In this document: positions 49,481 to 62,500 of the stretch, piece after piece
Numbering within the stretch: the first letter of the stretch is position 1
Layout of the letters: every line of letters begins with the position of its first letter
From: Taeniopygia guttata
Taxonomy: Eukaryota; Chordata; Aves; Passeriformes; Estrildidae
Reading direction: 5' to 3'
NCBI RefSeq assembly: GCF_048771995.1
Contig: NC_133024.1
Coordinates: forward strand, 7,824,001 to 7,888,000
DNA: 64,000 nt
Made by a program: the position numbers and the translations under genes
The notes under the pieces: model-generated
The model's database searches: none
What the model was told of the DNA's origin: nothing
What the model saw: the letters and a program-made list of their open reading frames with translations, nothing else

Positions 49481-49511
49481 CCAAAAAAGAAAACTGCTTT
49501 TCAAATTATGT
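49481..49511 (+). repeat. 31-bp exact direct repeat, copy 2
   Basis: Identical to 48533-48563, 948 bases away in the same orientation, with different flanks. Confidence 0.85.
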
Positions 49512-50461
49512 ACTTTAGGTTTTTTTCTGAAAGCATTTCTCCTCTTTTTTCCACGCTTTCAGCTTATTGCCTCTTGTTAAGTCAGATTTCAGTGATGAAT
49601 GTCACCCTGAATTATATTTTAATGTTTCATCAATTAGTGAAATGCTCCAGAAGGATGAGCAAAATGTATTCATATTCAGGAGTTCAAAGCTAAATGGCCT
49701 GACATGGAGAGGAGAGTGGAGAGCCAGGACAGCCAGAGTCTTAGTTTTGCTGTTAGTTGCAATGTCTGGACAATTTGCTTCATCTCTCTGTTCTCAGTTA
49801 GCTTCATCTGAATAAGTGTATGATTGAATATTTGCTTGTCTGAAAAGGACAGTATGAAAAACTAAAAACACTTTATTTAACCCTCATCATACAGGAAACA
49901 CTGAAGTGCAAGAAAAGCTATAGGAGCTTGTAAGGTCCGTTTTGTAGGAGAATTCAATGCATTTTATGACCTCTCCCTGGAAGTTCAAAGATCTGTTTAC
50001 AGTAGAAGCTAGCAGAGGCTGATGCTGTGTCTGCAGGGACATGAAAAGCTGCAGTCCTGGCCCTGTGCTTTCACTGCTCCCTGCTACTCTTTTGTTCTTG
50101 GGCCCTGTTCACTGCCTTACAGCCACTGAGGAGATGGGATTGGGCAAATCCCACAATTTAGCAAGAGAAAAAGAATCATCAGGACAGATGAGGGTTGGGA
50201 CCTTCCCCTCTCAGGCACATGAGCAAACTTTTATATCAGTTTTGATGATGGCTCTTGATATTTTTTCACCTTAGCTATCACCTAAGCACAGGCTACAGGA
50301 GAAGTCCTGGCACTTCTGGAATGAAGGACTGAGATCCCACAGGGCTCAGATAGATCAGAGGGTACCTTTGCAAGGTTTGGCTTCCTGTCATCCCCCAGGC
50401 AGCAACCTGTAGTCAGGAAGCTGTGACACCACCCCAAAAAAAGGTCAGGCAGGCAGTGTGG

Positions 50462-51017
50462 TTGTGATTATTCTATCAGGTAAAATGAATGTCATCATTC
50501 CCCTGTGCTGGGCACTGGTGAGGCCACAGCTCAAATCCTGTGTTCAGTTTTGGGCCTCTGGTCACAGGAAGGACATGGAGGTGCTGGAACTTGTCCAGGG
50601 AAGGCAGCTGGGGAAGGCACTGGAGTACAACTGTGATGAGGAGCAGCTGAGACAGCTGGGGGTGTAGCCTGGAGAAAAGGATGCCCAGGAGAGACCCCAT
50701 CACTCTCTGCAACTCTCCCACAGGAGGGTGCGCCAGGTGGGGATCAGCTTCTTCTCCCAGGGAAAACAAGAGACAGGACAAGAGGAACTGGCCTCAAGTT
50801 GCACCAGGGGAGGTTTAGATTGGACATTAGGAAGAATTTCTACACAGAGCACCAGAACAGGCTGCCCAGGGAAGTGGTGAAGTCACCACCCCTGAAAGTA
50901 TTCAAAAGATGTGGTTATGACCCTTGAAGACACTTGACTGTTTAGTGGTGGTGGTAATAGATTGGCAGCTGGACTTGATCTTAGAGGTCTTTTCCAGCCT
51001 TACCAGCTCTATTATTT
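50462..51017 (+). mobile_element. CR1 LINE 3' portion
   Basis: Translated sequence IIPLCWALVRPQLKSCVQFW, then HRKDMEVLELVQ, is the C-terminal end of CR1 reverse transcriptase. The nucleotide sequence continues with the highly conserved CR1 tail, including GCACCAGGGGAGGTTTAGAT, GAACAGGCTGCCCAGGGA and CTTAGAGGTCTTTTCCAGCC. It is 5' truncated, which is normal for CR1, and the reading frame has stops. Confidence 0.92.
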
Positions 51018-54000
51018 TAGCTAAACTGTTTATTAAAAGACTGTCAGAATGATGAATACTATTGTCTGTGCCACACTGCAGTCTAAAAGGTTCCAGTTAT
51101 GAGTCATGGCTCTGTTTCATCCAGTACATATGCATAACAAAATATTGATCTATGCCCTAAGTAACATCTACCCTGTTCTCCAAAGCAAGTGTTTCCTTTT
51201 AGTGCTCTAAAAGGCGTGCAATTTATCGGTCATCGTGAACCCAGCTAGATAAAAGCAAACTGTTAAAGATAAAGTGTCTTAGTGGAGATACAGCATTTTC
51301 ATTTTACCACAAAGTAACATTACTCCAGTGATAATTGACCTGGCATTACAACCTCATAGAAGGTCAAACACAATTAATTTTCAGCATGACTTTATTATGT
51401 AATAGGACCTTCTTAAGGGTGTAGCCACCTGGTATGTTTTTTGTCTGTCATTTAAGATGGTACTATTCTGAATGCATTTCTTTTCTCTCTGTTGGAGGTT
51501 ACCACCCCAATAGCAGAAAAAAAGCATAACAGGAAGTGTACCCACAGCTCAGCTTCTCTAGTTTACACCTTGAAATCTGCATTATCAAAGTGTGCTTGTC
51601 TTATCAGCTTCAGGATGAACAGAAATTACCAAAAAAGGGAAGGAAGGAGAATAGCCCTTCTTTTTATTCCTGCTTTTTCTGTGTGTTGTAACTTTTGGTG
51701 GCTGAAGACTGGGGTAGGGGTATCTTAGTGGGTGAGCAGGGCAGGGATGCTCTATAAACTATCCTGGGTTTTTTTTGTGATCAAATTTTTATGATTTGCT
51801 TTTGCTGGCCTGAAGTATTTTATTTATATTACCCTTTACCAGCACAGACAAATCAGTACTAAACCAAAGCATTTTAAGTCTTGACCAGATATATAGAGGC
51901 CCTGCTTCTCCCTGCAAATAGAGAATACCATTTTTTGGGGAAAAAAAAAAACAGCCAACAAAACCAACTAAGTGTATGGAACAGATTTTTCATTTAGATA
52001 ATGCATACAAAGAATTAAGCAAAGTAAGTAAGGGAAAATACTAAGTGCCTCTAAGGTGGATATGAAGCAGATGGAAGAAGATGATTATGATACAAGTAAT
52101 AACACATAACTGCCTGCTTACTAGTAAACTCACCTGTTTTTTGGGAGAGACAACCTTTAAGCAAGGATGTAGAATAAATTGACTTAGTGGCCTTACCTTT
52201 TTTTTTTGGGGGGAGGGTGTAGTTATAGGAGTCCTGTGATGCTACTTTGATAACCAAATAATGTCCTTTGATAATCAAACGAGAAAGCAAAAAGGTGTTA
52301 TGTGCAATAAAAGATGAAATCAAAAGCCATCTGAAAAGGCAGAGACCAAGAAGGTGGATAAATTGAAAGGATGTAAGAAAATATAAAGTCTTGACCAATG
52401 CAGAACCAAAACAAGTAGTATTTATGACATGTTGGGAAAAGGAAGTAATGGAAAGACAGAAAAGGAAATATGCTGTCATCAGATTGATGAAGCTGTAACT
52501 AGGATGTGTTAATACACAGAATTAGAAAACAAGATTGTATCTGCTGAACTGGGGAAAAAACAATGGCAGCAGCTTATCCACAAGATTTTCCTGTAACATA
52601 GGAAGCAAACACTTCACAATTTAAAACCTTACCATGAAGCTCCACAACAATTATTTACAATAAAATAAATAAATAAAATAATAAAATTAATCTAATAAAA
52701 TCAGTTGCCTTTCTCTCTAGGTGTAAGTCTCTCAGAGCAGTTTAGAAATTACTTCAGTCAGTCAAAACAACCCTGGTGTTTTGATGGACTTATGTTTTGC
52801 ATCATGGATTTAAAGTGAAGATCACAAAATCTTCCCCTCACCAATTCATATTCTGATATCTCTGCACCTGTCATGTTCTACTGTCTCTTTGCTCTCACAT
52901 AGATGGGAACTGGGGTCGCTGTTTTGAGTATTACAGTATTTATGTACATCCCAAGCACAGCAGTTCCCCTCACCAGCCTTCAGTTCCTCCTCTGACACTG
53001 CGGTCTCTCACTGCCACAGAGAGTGTTGTTACCTTTAGGAAAAACTTTAGGAAAAAGAAAGATTTTTTTTTTTTCTCAGGATCTAGTTCAAGACTCATCC
53101 CAGAAATATTTCAAACCTGCCTGCACTGGCACAAACATAACCCTTTTTTTTTTTTTCCCAATTTGTGTCTTCAAGATCACAGGTGAGATACACATATACT
53201 AAAAAAAAAAAAAAAAAAACAAAAAACAAACCAAAGAAAAATTCTCACATGCTATTCTTTTTTGCCTGAAAGGGCAAAGGTTGGCCCAGATGCTGATTGT
53301 TATGCTTCCACTGCTTGTCTCTTATATTTGTTAATGGTCATAAAACTATCAAATAATTAATGCTGCAGCATAAAACTATCAAATACTTCAACGTTGAGCA
53401 GAACACAGCTTATAAACATCAAAGGCTGGTCTGGCTGGAAACAGACTAAGAGATTATGACACTTCTTTTATGTGCTTTACAAGTGCACTATGACCCTGTG
53501 AAACTTCCTGGATGGAGAAAGGTGCCCGTGTGGCTGCTGTGCCACCAGCTGAGAGCAGCCCTGGGAGAGGGCAGCCTGAAGAACCAGAGCAAACCTGTCC
53601 TGGGATTTCCAGCATCCCCAGGGATGGTTTCTCACCCTCTGGCTACTGTAATTTCAGGTGTAGAATTCAGGAGGATATTTTAGAAGAGGCAGACTTTGCC
53701 GCCTGGAGGTGGCTCACTTTGGGTGTGACAGGGGAAGGTGCAGTTCAGCGATGCTGAGCAAACACTCCGGGACTCTGTACCTACCACATCTCCCTCTTTA
53801 GCTCAGGTCTTCTCAGGGAATTCTGTTCCCACACAACCTCTTATGTGTAGTAGATATAATTCACGCCATTTCTAGTATGATATATGTGATATTGAATATT
53901 TGTTGGAGTATACACGTTTGTATTAGGAGTCCCCCCCACCCTCACAGGCGAAACCTGGTGTATGTTGAAACCCGATTTACAGGAAAAAGGATGTGGCTGG

Positions 54001-57000
54001 GCCAGGAGATGGGGATGGGCCATGTCTGGAGGGATGGACCCCAGGTGCAGATCATCTCGTGAAGGACCTGAGATGGATATCATGGAAATTCTCAGGCAGA
54101 TACAGGTGAATGCAGCATTCCTTAAATTTCATCAAGGGATTCAGCAACTCCAGACACTGAATTGTTCTTTCCTCATCACCAAAAAAAAGAAAATCTTATT
54201 AACCTATAGATTCTGAGTGGAAGAAAAGACTGTTGAAATCTTGGCCTCAGGTGGGATTTCCCCTATAAAAACAGCTTGTACCAGAATGGTGGTGTGTGGG
54301 CATAAAGGAAACCTCTGCTGAAGCTGACTTCTTGTTACACACCCAGCACTGACCCAGGACACTGTTCTTTCCTTGTGGCTGGCTAGATAGAATTTGACTG
54401 CAAAAATAAATATTTTCTTTTTTCATTTTAAATTTGGCTGAACAAATTTTCATTTATAACACTCCCAAGAACCTGCTGGCACCACCATGGAGACAGTGCT
54501 GGACACTGGGAGCAGCAACCAGCCAGAGGGAAGGGGGCAGGTGGGACAAGGAGGTTCCTCGGGCTTGGCTGGGGAATGTCCCATGTCCTTCCATTGCACT
54601 GGGGAGGAATACACTGGGTTGGGCATGGAGAAAAGGCAGAACATTTTGGGAGATGGGTTTGTCCCCATTAAACAGTGTCAGTGACATGTAGTAGCTGTGG
54701 AGGTCAGGTACCCAGTTAGAATCCCTTGGATTTGAAAATGCTGACAGCGGACAGCACAAATGAGGGCTACATTAATAGGAGCAAATAAAGGCAGACAAAT
54801 AAGTTTTGACACTTCCCTACATCCTCTGCTCAGCTCGCTGGGTGCATTTCCTCATTCAGAGAGCTTATTGTTAGGGATACACGGGGAACAATCACAGCAC
54901 AAAATGCTCCAGGTAAAATACAGTGATAAAGGCAAACTGTTCGACAATTTGAGTGCATTTTAAGCACTAATAAATTCGTAAGCACTGGTGAAGACATAAT
55001 CTTTCAACAAAGTGAGGCAAATAAACAAATACAAGAGCTAGTTTTGTAGTTGCCCTCCGGGAAGAAATAAGAAACAACCGAATGAATAAAATAACCCTTT
55101 GAGTTAAAGAGCCTGCAGGGACCATTTAAATTCAAGCCAACACAGATGCCAGCTTCAGTTTTGAAAGACCAGGAGGGATGCTTAGAAATGCAAACTATTT
55201 TTTTTAATATACATTATAATATTCAGAATAATTAATTTAAAAAGCTCCTTTTCTGAAGATCTTCAAGTTCTTAATTGTCTCTAAAGGAAGTGAGGCTGTT
55301 TAAGGAAAAATTAAGAGGCAGAAGCAGAGAAAAAGAAGACAATAAAAATGCAACCTTTAAAAATATAAAAGAAGCCCATCCTTCCAAGAAAAAAAAAAAA
55401 CACAAAACAAACCAACAAACAGCTAACACAAATGTTATATTGCATACAAAACAAAAAGATTCTCTGATATATGAATCAAAATGTGGTTCTAGTTATTTTA
55501 TAAGTGTAACTTTCAAAACAGAAGGATGCCCTAATGTTTTGGGGTTTTTGTTTTTATTATCACTACTGACATGGGCAGAGGGATTTTTTTTTAATTAAAA
55601 ATGTTTATTTTTTTTTACATTAAAAATTGGCTGACTCCTTCAGATTTTCAAATGTATGGTCAGGAGTTCACAGCAAATACTGTTTTAAAGTCCTTTTTCT
55701 TCTAAGAATTAGTCAACACTTTTGTCATTTTATAGTGACACCCTAATTATACTATCTTGTGCCCATGTAACTGCATTCAGACAAAAAGCTTCAGTGATGC
55801 AAATGCTCCTCCTCCCCCTCGAGTGCATTCAAAAAGACAATTACAGGCAAGATTAAAGGCAGGGGAAAAGCAGCATTTATATAAGCATTTATACATTTTT
55901 TTAATTCAATAAAAGATATATGTAAAAATGCATGCTTTAGCTATATGCTACAAAAGATTAATAAAAAAATAAATACTTATAAAAATCCAGTGTTTTTATG
56001 ATTCCAAATGATTCAAAGAGCGTTTCTAGCATGAGCTACTACTGTTATGAACTACATATAAAAGTGAAAGGTGAAAGTTACAGCTGTCTTCCAGAGCAAC
56101 TTTTTTATATTTACTGGGGAAAAAAAAAAAAAAAAAAAAGGTTTTGTGTAGGGAGGGGCTTTTTCAGCTAAAACCAGAAGCCATAAAGTAGAATCAAACC
56201 TGCAGTAAATCAAAGGTTAAAAAAAATGTAGGGCACCCACAGTAAAAGAAAATTAATATAACGGATGGAAAGGTGGCATCAAGCATGAAAAAAAAAAAAA
56301 AAGAAAAAAAGAAAGCTGAAGTGATTTAAATTTTTCCCCTTTTGTTTCTCTTCTTTTCTGAATGGGATTAGCTTAAGTATTCCATTTATTTTACCAGGCA
56401 AAATCAAACACAATGAGAGTGCAGGGCAGCCAGGAATGTAACACTTTCACACTGAAATCTGATACCACCAAGCTGGATGAAGGCTCCGTAAAGCACTTTT
56501 TTGGTCAAAGGAGGTCTGATTAGCAAAATGAACTGTGAATCACGTTTCATTGTGCAGGGTTCAGGGAAAAAAAAAAAAAAAGAAAACCCACCACAAGGGC
56601 TTGTAACTAACAGCTTGGTGGAGAAGAAGAACAGAATGAAGATAAAATATCCGTGTTGACCATGGGAATTAATTAAGCAAGTTTCCACGTTTTTTCCACT
56701 ATGTTTTGTTTTCCACATACACAAAACCTCGTTGCGAGCTCGGTGCGCTGCGCGGGGCTCAATATACAGAGAGAGAACTGGCCAGACCAAAAATCTTCCA
56801 CAGCCTCCCAAAGCACTCTCATCCTCTAGGAAAACAAATGGAGCAGCCTGAAACCAAAGGACTGGAGGCAAATCCTCTCCCCCCACCCGTTTCCCTGCAC
56901 ACCCAGACACAGCCTCGGGCTGCCAATTCAGCCGCTGAAAAGGTGCGATCCGTGGAATAACAATATAACAATGCCGCGATTGCCTCTGGTGCTGATAACG

Positions 57001-57649
57001 AGATGTGAGCCTTGCTGGGAATTCTGATTTTCCACCGGGTTAAACAATGGTATTCCCACCTCAGCGATTCGTGAAGCAGCTAGCTGATCTAAAAGAGAGT
57101 GACCGTCTCTGCTGTGTTTTTAGAAATCTACAGGGGCTAAAAATAATCTGCTAAAAAGGCAGGGAGTGGTTCTGGCAGCACGAGTCTCTGTAAATCGGAG
57201 CAGAATAAGGACAGAGGGGGTAACCCAGCAGCTCATTACTCCCTCAGCTCCCTGTCCCTCCTCCCCACACCGAGCAAAAGGAGGTCAGCGCCGTGACTGG
57301 GGGGTCAAAGATGCAGCTTGGGCTGCGACGCATTAATTTCCATCTATTACCGGGGGTCACCGTGTCTTCAGGCTGCCACTCAAGGCTTGTCTCTAGGATC
57401 ACACCCCTGAGCCCCTCGCCGTCATTGGCAGCAGCTGCTTTGGCTTTCCCACTCAGGTACCCGTTCGTTCCCGCGATCCGGCTAAAATAAGCATCACCAG
57501 AAGAGGGGCTGCTCCTATCAGCCTCTTCCACGCAGCTGGGCTGTTGGCAACGACAGGAACTCCAGGCATTTGCTCTTTACAGCATCATTAGCACCAGATA
57601 ACAGGAGCAGAGCCAGGGTTGGATTGGGTTTTTTTTTTGTCTTTTCCTG
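51018..57649. other. Upstream flank, no gene recognised
   Basis: Contains AAAT-type simple repeats at about 52660-52700, a local duplication of CATAAAACTATCAAATA at 53338-53385, and A or T homopolymers at about 53201, 55385, 56121, 56287 and 56566. Two moderately GC-rich blocks (53500-53760, 57040-57540) have open frames on both strands but no recognised domains. Confidence 0.5.
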
Positions 57650-57940
57650 CCCCTCCTTTTTTTTTTTTTCCCCCCCCTTTCTTTCTTTTCTTTCTTTCCT
57701 TTTCTTTCTTTCCCTTCCCTTTCCCTTTCCCTTTCCCTTCCCTTTCCCTTCCCTTTCCCTTCCCTTTCCCTTCCCTTTCCCTTCCCTTTCCCTTCCCTTT
57801 CCCTTCCCTTTCCCTTCCCTTTCCCTTCCCTTTCCCTTCCCTTTCCCTTCCCTTTCCCTTCCCTTTCCCTTCCCTTTCCCTTCCCTTTCCCTTCCCTTTC
57901 CCTTCTCTTTCCCTTCCCTTTCCCTTCTCTTCTTCTCCCC
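57650..57940. repeat. 291-bp pure pyrimidine tract with 11-bp CCCTTCCCTTT array
   Basis: No A or G occurs on the plus strand between 57650 and 57940. From about 57711 to 57930 the tract is a near-perfect array of the 11-base unit CCCTTCCCTTT, roughly twenty copies. The purine strand has regularly spaced GGG triplets. Because neither strand can form a stop codon here, long artificial frames (KGKGRERE-type and SLPFPFPF-type) run through it on both strands. Confidence 0.97.
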
Positions 57941-59296
57941 ATCATTTCTGGCTATACTGCCCAGAACATCAGGAGAAGAGAGAATCAAAAGGTGAAAAAG
58001 TGAAGAGAGGTCGGCGATCAAAATGTACAGGAAGAAAACAAAAGAAGAAAGAGACAGAGGACGAGGTGCCATAAAGAATTAACATTGTTAAAAATTTTTG
58101 CACTTCAATCCTGCTGGATGGAGTGTTTCTCTAGAAAGATTTAGTATATTGCCTACGTGCACCTCTCTCTCCGAATGGAAAACTACTGCACTGAAACATA
58201 GTCCTGTCTCAAAAAGTAATTATGAAGTTGTCCTATTAGTTAGATTCATATTTCACAGTGTAATAAACCGATTTAATCTATTTAGGTTATGTATGATCAT
58301 GTAAATGCTGAAAGTAACCCAGGCTGGGTGTATGCCTTGATTTCATTTGCCTACTTCATCATACGGTGCTGCTTATTTGCTGTCTTGGTCTGGGTGGAGT
58401 CCTGTGAAACTGGTTCTTTCACAAACTTTTCCGTTTTGCTGCTTGTGAAATGCGTGTAACTCATCATACACACACATCTACTTTCTAAACATAGCTCTGT
58501 GCCCTTTGCTATTCATTATAACCCGGCAAGAACTTCCTTGTTTTGTCAGACTGGTAATGTGATTTTTATGTCTAATGGCTATTTCTCATGTTTACAAACT
58601 TTCTCAGACAACCTTTATGAGTCAGAACCGGGTATGAAACAGCGAAGTGCAGTTCTGCTGAGCTACTGGTGCTCGCCCTGCCAGCCAAAGGTTCTGATGG
58701 GGCAAAGAAAACACAAAGCAAAGAGGAATGTGGACTTTATTGGGTGGTGGGGTTATCTATTAAGAGAGTGCTCCAGCAGTTTTGCATAAATACATCTTAT
58801 TAAGCGCAGAATTTTACAGGCTTGTGTGCTTCTCACGAAACACTCTTTTTATGTTGGGAAAAAATGCTGGAGGAGAGATAGCTGCTGGTGGTGTTTCTCA
58901 GTTCCTTGTTTGTTGTGGTTTATCGGGTCACTAGATCAACAAGGAACCTTTCTGTCTATTGTCAAAGTAACTTCAATTACAAAAGGACTTATTAGGAGGA
59001 AATGAGCGCTAATGTTTGGGCAGAGATTGTTGAAATGACCAACTAAACTCATCTTTGCTCAAAACCTCCTGTTTTTTATTAGTTCCAGGAGCTGGCTAAT
59101 TCCCACTCAGCAGAAGGATAAGAATTTAGCTTATATTAGGAAAATGTACAAAGTTACTGACTGACATGACAGTATAGCTTCTGTATGGTGTTAGAAAAGT
59201 GGGAATAAGTTACTTCAGGTGCAAAGAAAAGGAATGTGTCTCACTGAGCTGACAGTACAACTGGTTTTGCTTAATCAAGATATTCATCAGTGGGTG
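57941..59296. other. Flank between pyrimidine tract and CR1, no gene recognised
   Basis: Only short, domain-free open frames. No RNA gene or transposon recognised. Confidence 0.5.
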
Positions 59297-59505
59297 AGGA
59301 ACGACTGAGATTTGGGACTGTTTAGCCTGGAAAAGAGAAGGCTTTGGGGTGATCTAATTGTGGCCTTCCAGTCCCTGAAGGGAGCCCACAGGAAAGATGG
59401 AGAGAGACAATTTACAAGGGTCTGGAGCGACAGGACAAGGGGGAATGGCTTCACACTGAGACTAGGTTTAGATTAGAGGGTGGTGGGCTCTTTACTGTGT
59501 GGGTG
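59297..59505 (+). mobile_element. CR1 LINE fragment
   Basis: The plus strand reads CTGTTTAGCCTGGAAAAGAG, GTGGCCTTCCAGTCCCTGAA and GACAGGACAAGGGGGAATGG, all close to the CR1 3' consensus order. The very 3' end is missing or diverged. Confidence 0.85.
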
Positions 59506-62500
59506 GTGAATAAAAAACCTCTTACTTGGAAAAACTGCTCCATTAAACTTTATTTTGATAACTTCAGTTAAATGCTTTTATCATTCATCTATTGAAACGT
59601 AGTTTTGCTTCAGTCATCAAAACATCTGAGTAATTAATGATTATATTGTCATTGTTTCAGACTTCTTTTTGGATTTGACCAGTCTAATATTATTTTGTCA
59701 TTATTTTGCTCATTATTCTGACTAAGATTTTGTGGTTATCTGTGATTGCCCATACTTCCTCCTCTCATGGTGTACTGAAGTGATATTGCAGTAAATGTGC
59801 CCACACCCATGCTTTTGACTCGTTTCATTTCTTGCATCAGCTCCATGATGACTTTCCAACCGAGTTCAGCTGTAGGCCACAATTTGCTGTAATAATAATA
59901 ATCATAATATATTTCAGGGTCAGAGAGTTAGATGAGTGTGGAGTACAGGACTCAATGTTTTGAGTGCTCGACACTAAAGTACAAAGCTAGGAGAGGAGAC
60001 CTGTGATGGATCTGAAACCTGACACATTGTGAAAGAGCAGGAGTGCAAATGAATTTTTTCTATCAGCAGAGAGCATCCATTCCTGGAGTAGGTGTAGGTC
60101 TGGTGTGGGTGTCTGTGGACCAGAAGTTCTGAATTTTGTAGTTCCTTTTGTTTCCCAGTTATTAGAAAGGCTGGTTTGGGAAGGCAGTACTTTGCAACAG
60201 TTATGTCTCTGGTTAGAGCAGTAAATGTTGGTGAAGGCCATTCATGAGAGGGAACAGGTTAAATTAATCATGCAGCAAAATGTATAACAGTGCAGAAGTC
60301 AATGGAGGCACTTTGCATGTACAGCTGTGCTGCTGACAGCACATCTCTCGCCATCATTTATAAATGAAGTGGAAGATTCCCCTCCAGCAGCTTATTGATT
60401 TAACAGCCTATAAACACACACAATACAACACATTCTGTTGCTCTCAGCCCACCATCAGAGGAAGTTCAAGGACATAAAGCTCAGGTATTATCAGCTAGGT
60501 TACACCAGTGAATTTACACTATAGCCACTAGTAAACTTGGTCTACTCAACTTTGTGCAAGTTGGACAAGTCCAGGGCAGAGTCACATAGAAAGTGGCATG
60601 GCAGAGCTGTGGGCCTGACCACTGCCCACAGCCACCAAACAACACATAAGCAAAGTCAGACCAGTCTTTAATCCTGCTTGATAGGCACTGGTGTCTAGGC
60701 AGTGTACTGGGACCAGAAAGAGCATCATGTACACCTACAGGCCACCCAAGGAGCCCCAGAACTAGGGCAACTTGTATTCCTGCATATTTGTCATGTGCAT
60801 GACTGATGTGAGTGCTTTTCCTGCTGCTGGAGAGTCCCGCCCTTTGTGTCTCTTCTTTCCCAGGTAAACTCAAGTGTATTGTAAGGTCTGAGCTCACACA
60901 GCAGTCTCAGAAGTTAATTATTAGAGTCTCTATATGTTGTAATGACACTTTAACTACATGCTCTGTCTTGGAGACCTCTCCATGTATCTGTGAAATTAAA
61001 CTGGCTGGTGTATCCTGAGCTACTGAGGAACAGGGAGGACTCACAGGTACAGGTATACAGAAATTTTAAGTATAATAACAAAAGGCTTATTTCTGTAGAA
61101 AAACAGCAAAAAATAAGCAAGCTGGGTCAGTAAGTCCCTGAATTCAAGTCTATTTTTATGGTAAAATGATGCCAAAATCACCAAGCTATCCCAATGTACA
61201 TATCGGTGAGGTCTAACGGAGGGAAGGATGTTTCTGGCAATTTGAGAATTTCCCATGGCATTGATGCGACAGCAAATTAATTTTCATTCTGAAATGACAC
61301 TAGAATAACATGGTCAAAAACAGACACACAAATTTGAAAAAACCACACACAAATGCATGTGAAATAATATAACTTCACGTTTTATGCACACACCTGCAGA
61401 TGGATGCATTACTAGGAGTTTCCTTCTGTTGTGATTAGTTTGGAGGAGTTAATTTATCTTTGTTTACAGATGGGATCAAGATTATTGAGTTAAAAGCAAG
61501 GGAAACACAAAATCTTTTAGTATTATTCAGTTTAACAAATAGATTTACAAAATATTTCACTCCAAAACCATTCTTATAGATGATTCCATCTCTTGATTAA
61601 GATACGGTGTCTCATTTTTCAGTTTTTTAAACAATTATAGAATTTTAAAGGGTAAGGGTGGTGTTAATTCAGCTGTTAATATTAAAATTTTAGGGTCTGT
61701 ATTTCTAAATATGTGAGGGGTTTAATGGAGGTCAGAAACAGGAATTGGCAAACTTGAACTATTGGTAGGCAGACCGAGTTTGAGAATCTAGTTTATAAAC
61801 TCTTGGAATAGTCATCATTTCATTTACTACTTGAGATGTCAAATGCAGTCCCAATCCAAAATTCTTGAAAAAATTCCCAGAAATGGCATTTGCTTTTTAA
61901 GCAGCAATTGTTTGCTGCTGACAAAGTCGAAGTCTGTTTTGCAAACAGCTTCTCCCCACCCCATGCCAATCCCCAGCAAAATGAGGGAGGAAAAGCAGGA
62001 ATAAGGGATATCAACTGATCCTAGAAAGTCAGTCTCCCAAACCAGCTGCAGCAGTACCAATGCTGTATTTATTTTATTATGTCACAGATGTCACAAGCTC
62101 TCACAAAATTACTCAGAACTGATTGTTTGCATAAATAAATCTAACTTTGCTAGTTGCAGCACAGAGGCAGAAAGGCCTGAGATTTGAGAAGGCAAATTTC
62201 ATTTATACAAGTTCAAAAAAAAAGCCAAAATGTGGGTATAAAGCATAATTGCAGATGGCCATTGGGGAAGCAGGTGGTGATACTTGTAGTTTCTAAAAGC
62301 AGATGAGGCTTTGTGGTAGGTTTGACACTAGGCTAAATTGTATCTTTTTTGAAGAAGGAGGTGCTTTGGTTGCATAGAAAAGGCATTTTGGTTCCTAAGT
62401 ATCCTCACCTCACCCAGGGTCGCACTGTTGACTAATAGCAGAATAAAATTCCTGAATAGAAGTTTTAGTCCTCAGATTTCAGGTTTAGATGCCTGATGAT

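Larger units (their letters stand above)
43226..50461. other. CXADR upstream flank, no gene recognised
   Basis: Apart from a CR1 fragment at about 47215-47325, this stretch has only simple repeats: a near-palindromic AGTACTATTTAATAGTACT at 45328-45346, TTTG repeats at about 48388-48406 and G/T-rich DNA at 49063-49135. A 31-base sequence is duplicated at 48533 and 49481. Open frames are short and without domain features. Confidence 0.5.

Noticed and set aside
56404..56910. 168-codon minus-strand frame
   Set aside because: It runs through an A/T homopolymer that creates a phenylalanine run, and nothing in it resembles a known family.
57244..57531. 95-codon minus-strand frame in a GC-richer block
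   Set aside because: Not recognised, overlaps an open frame on the other strand, and no splice or promoter evidence.
57518..58074. Long open frames on both strands, giving repetitive KGKGRERE or PFPFPSLS proteins
   Set aside because: They follow from a homopurine/homopyrimidine tract, where stop codons cannot occur. The 11-base unit read in three frames gives the 11-residue repeat. No other coding signs.
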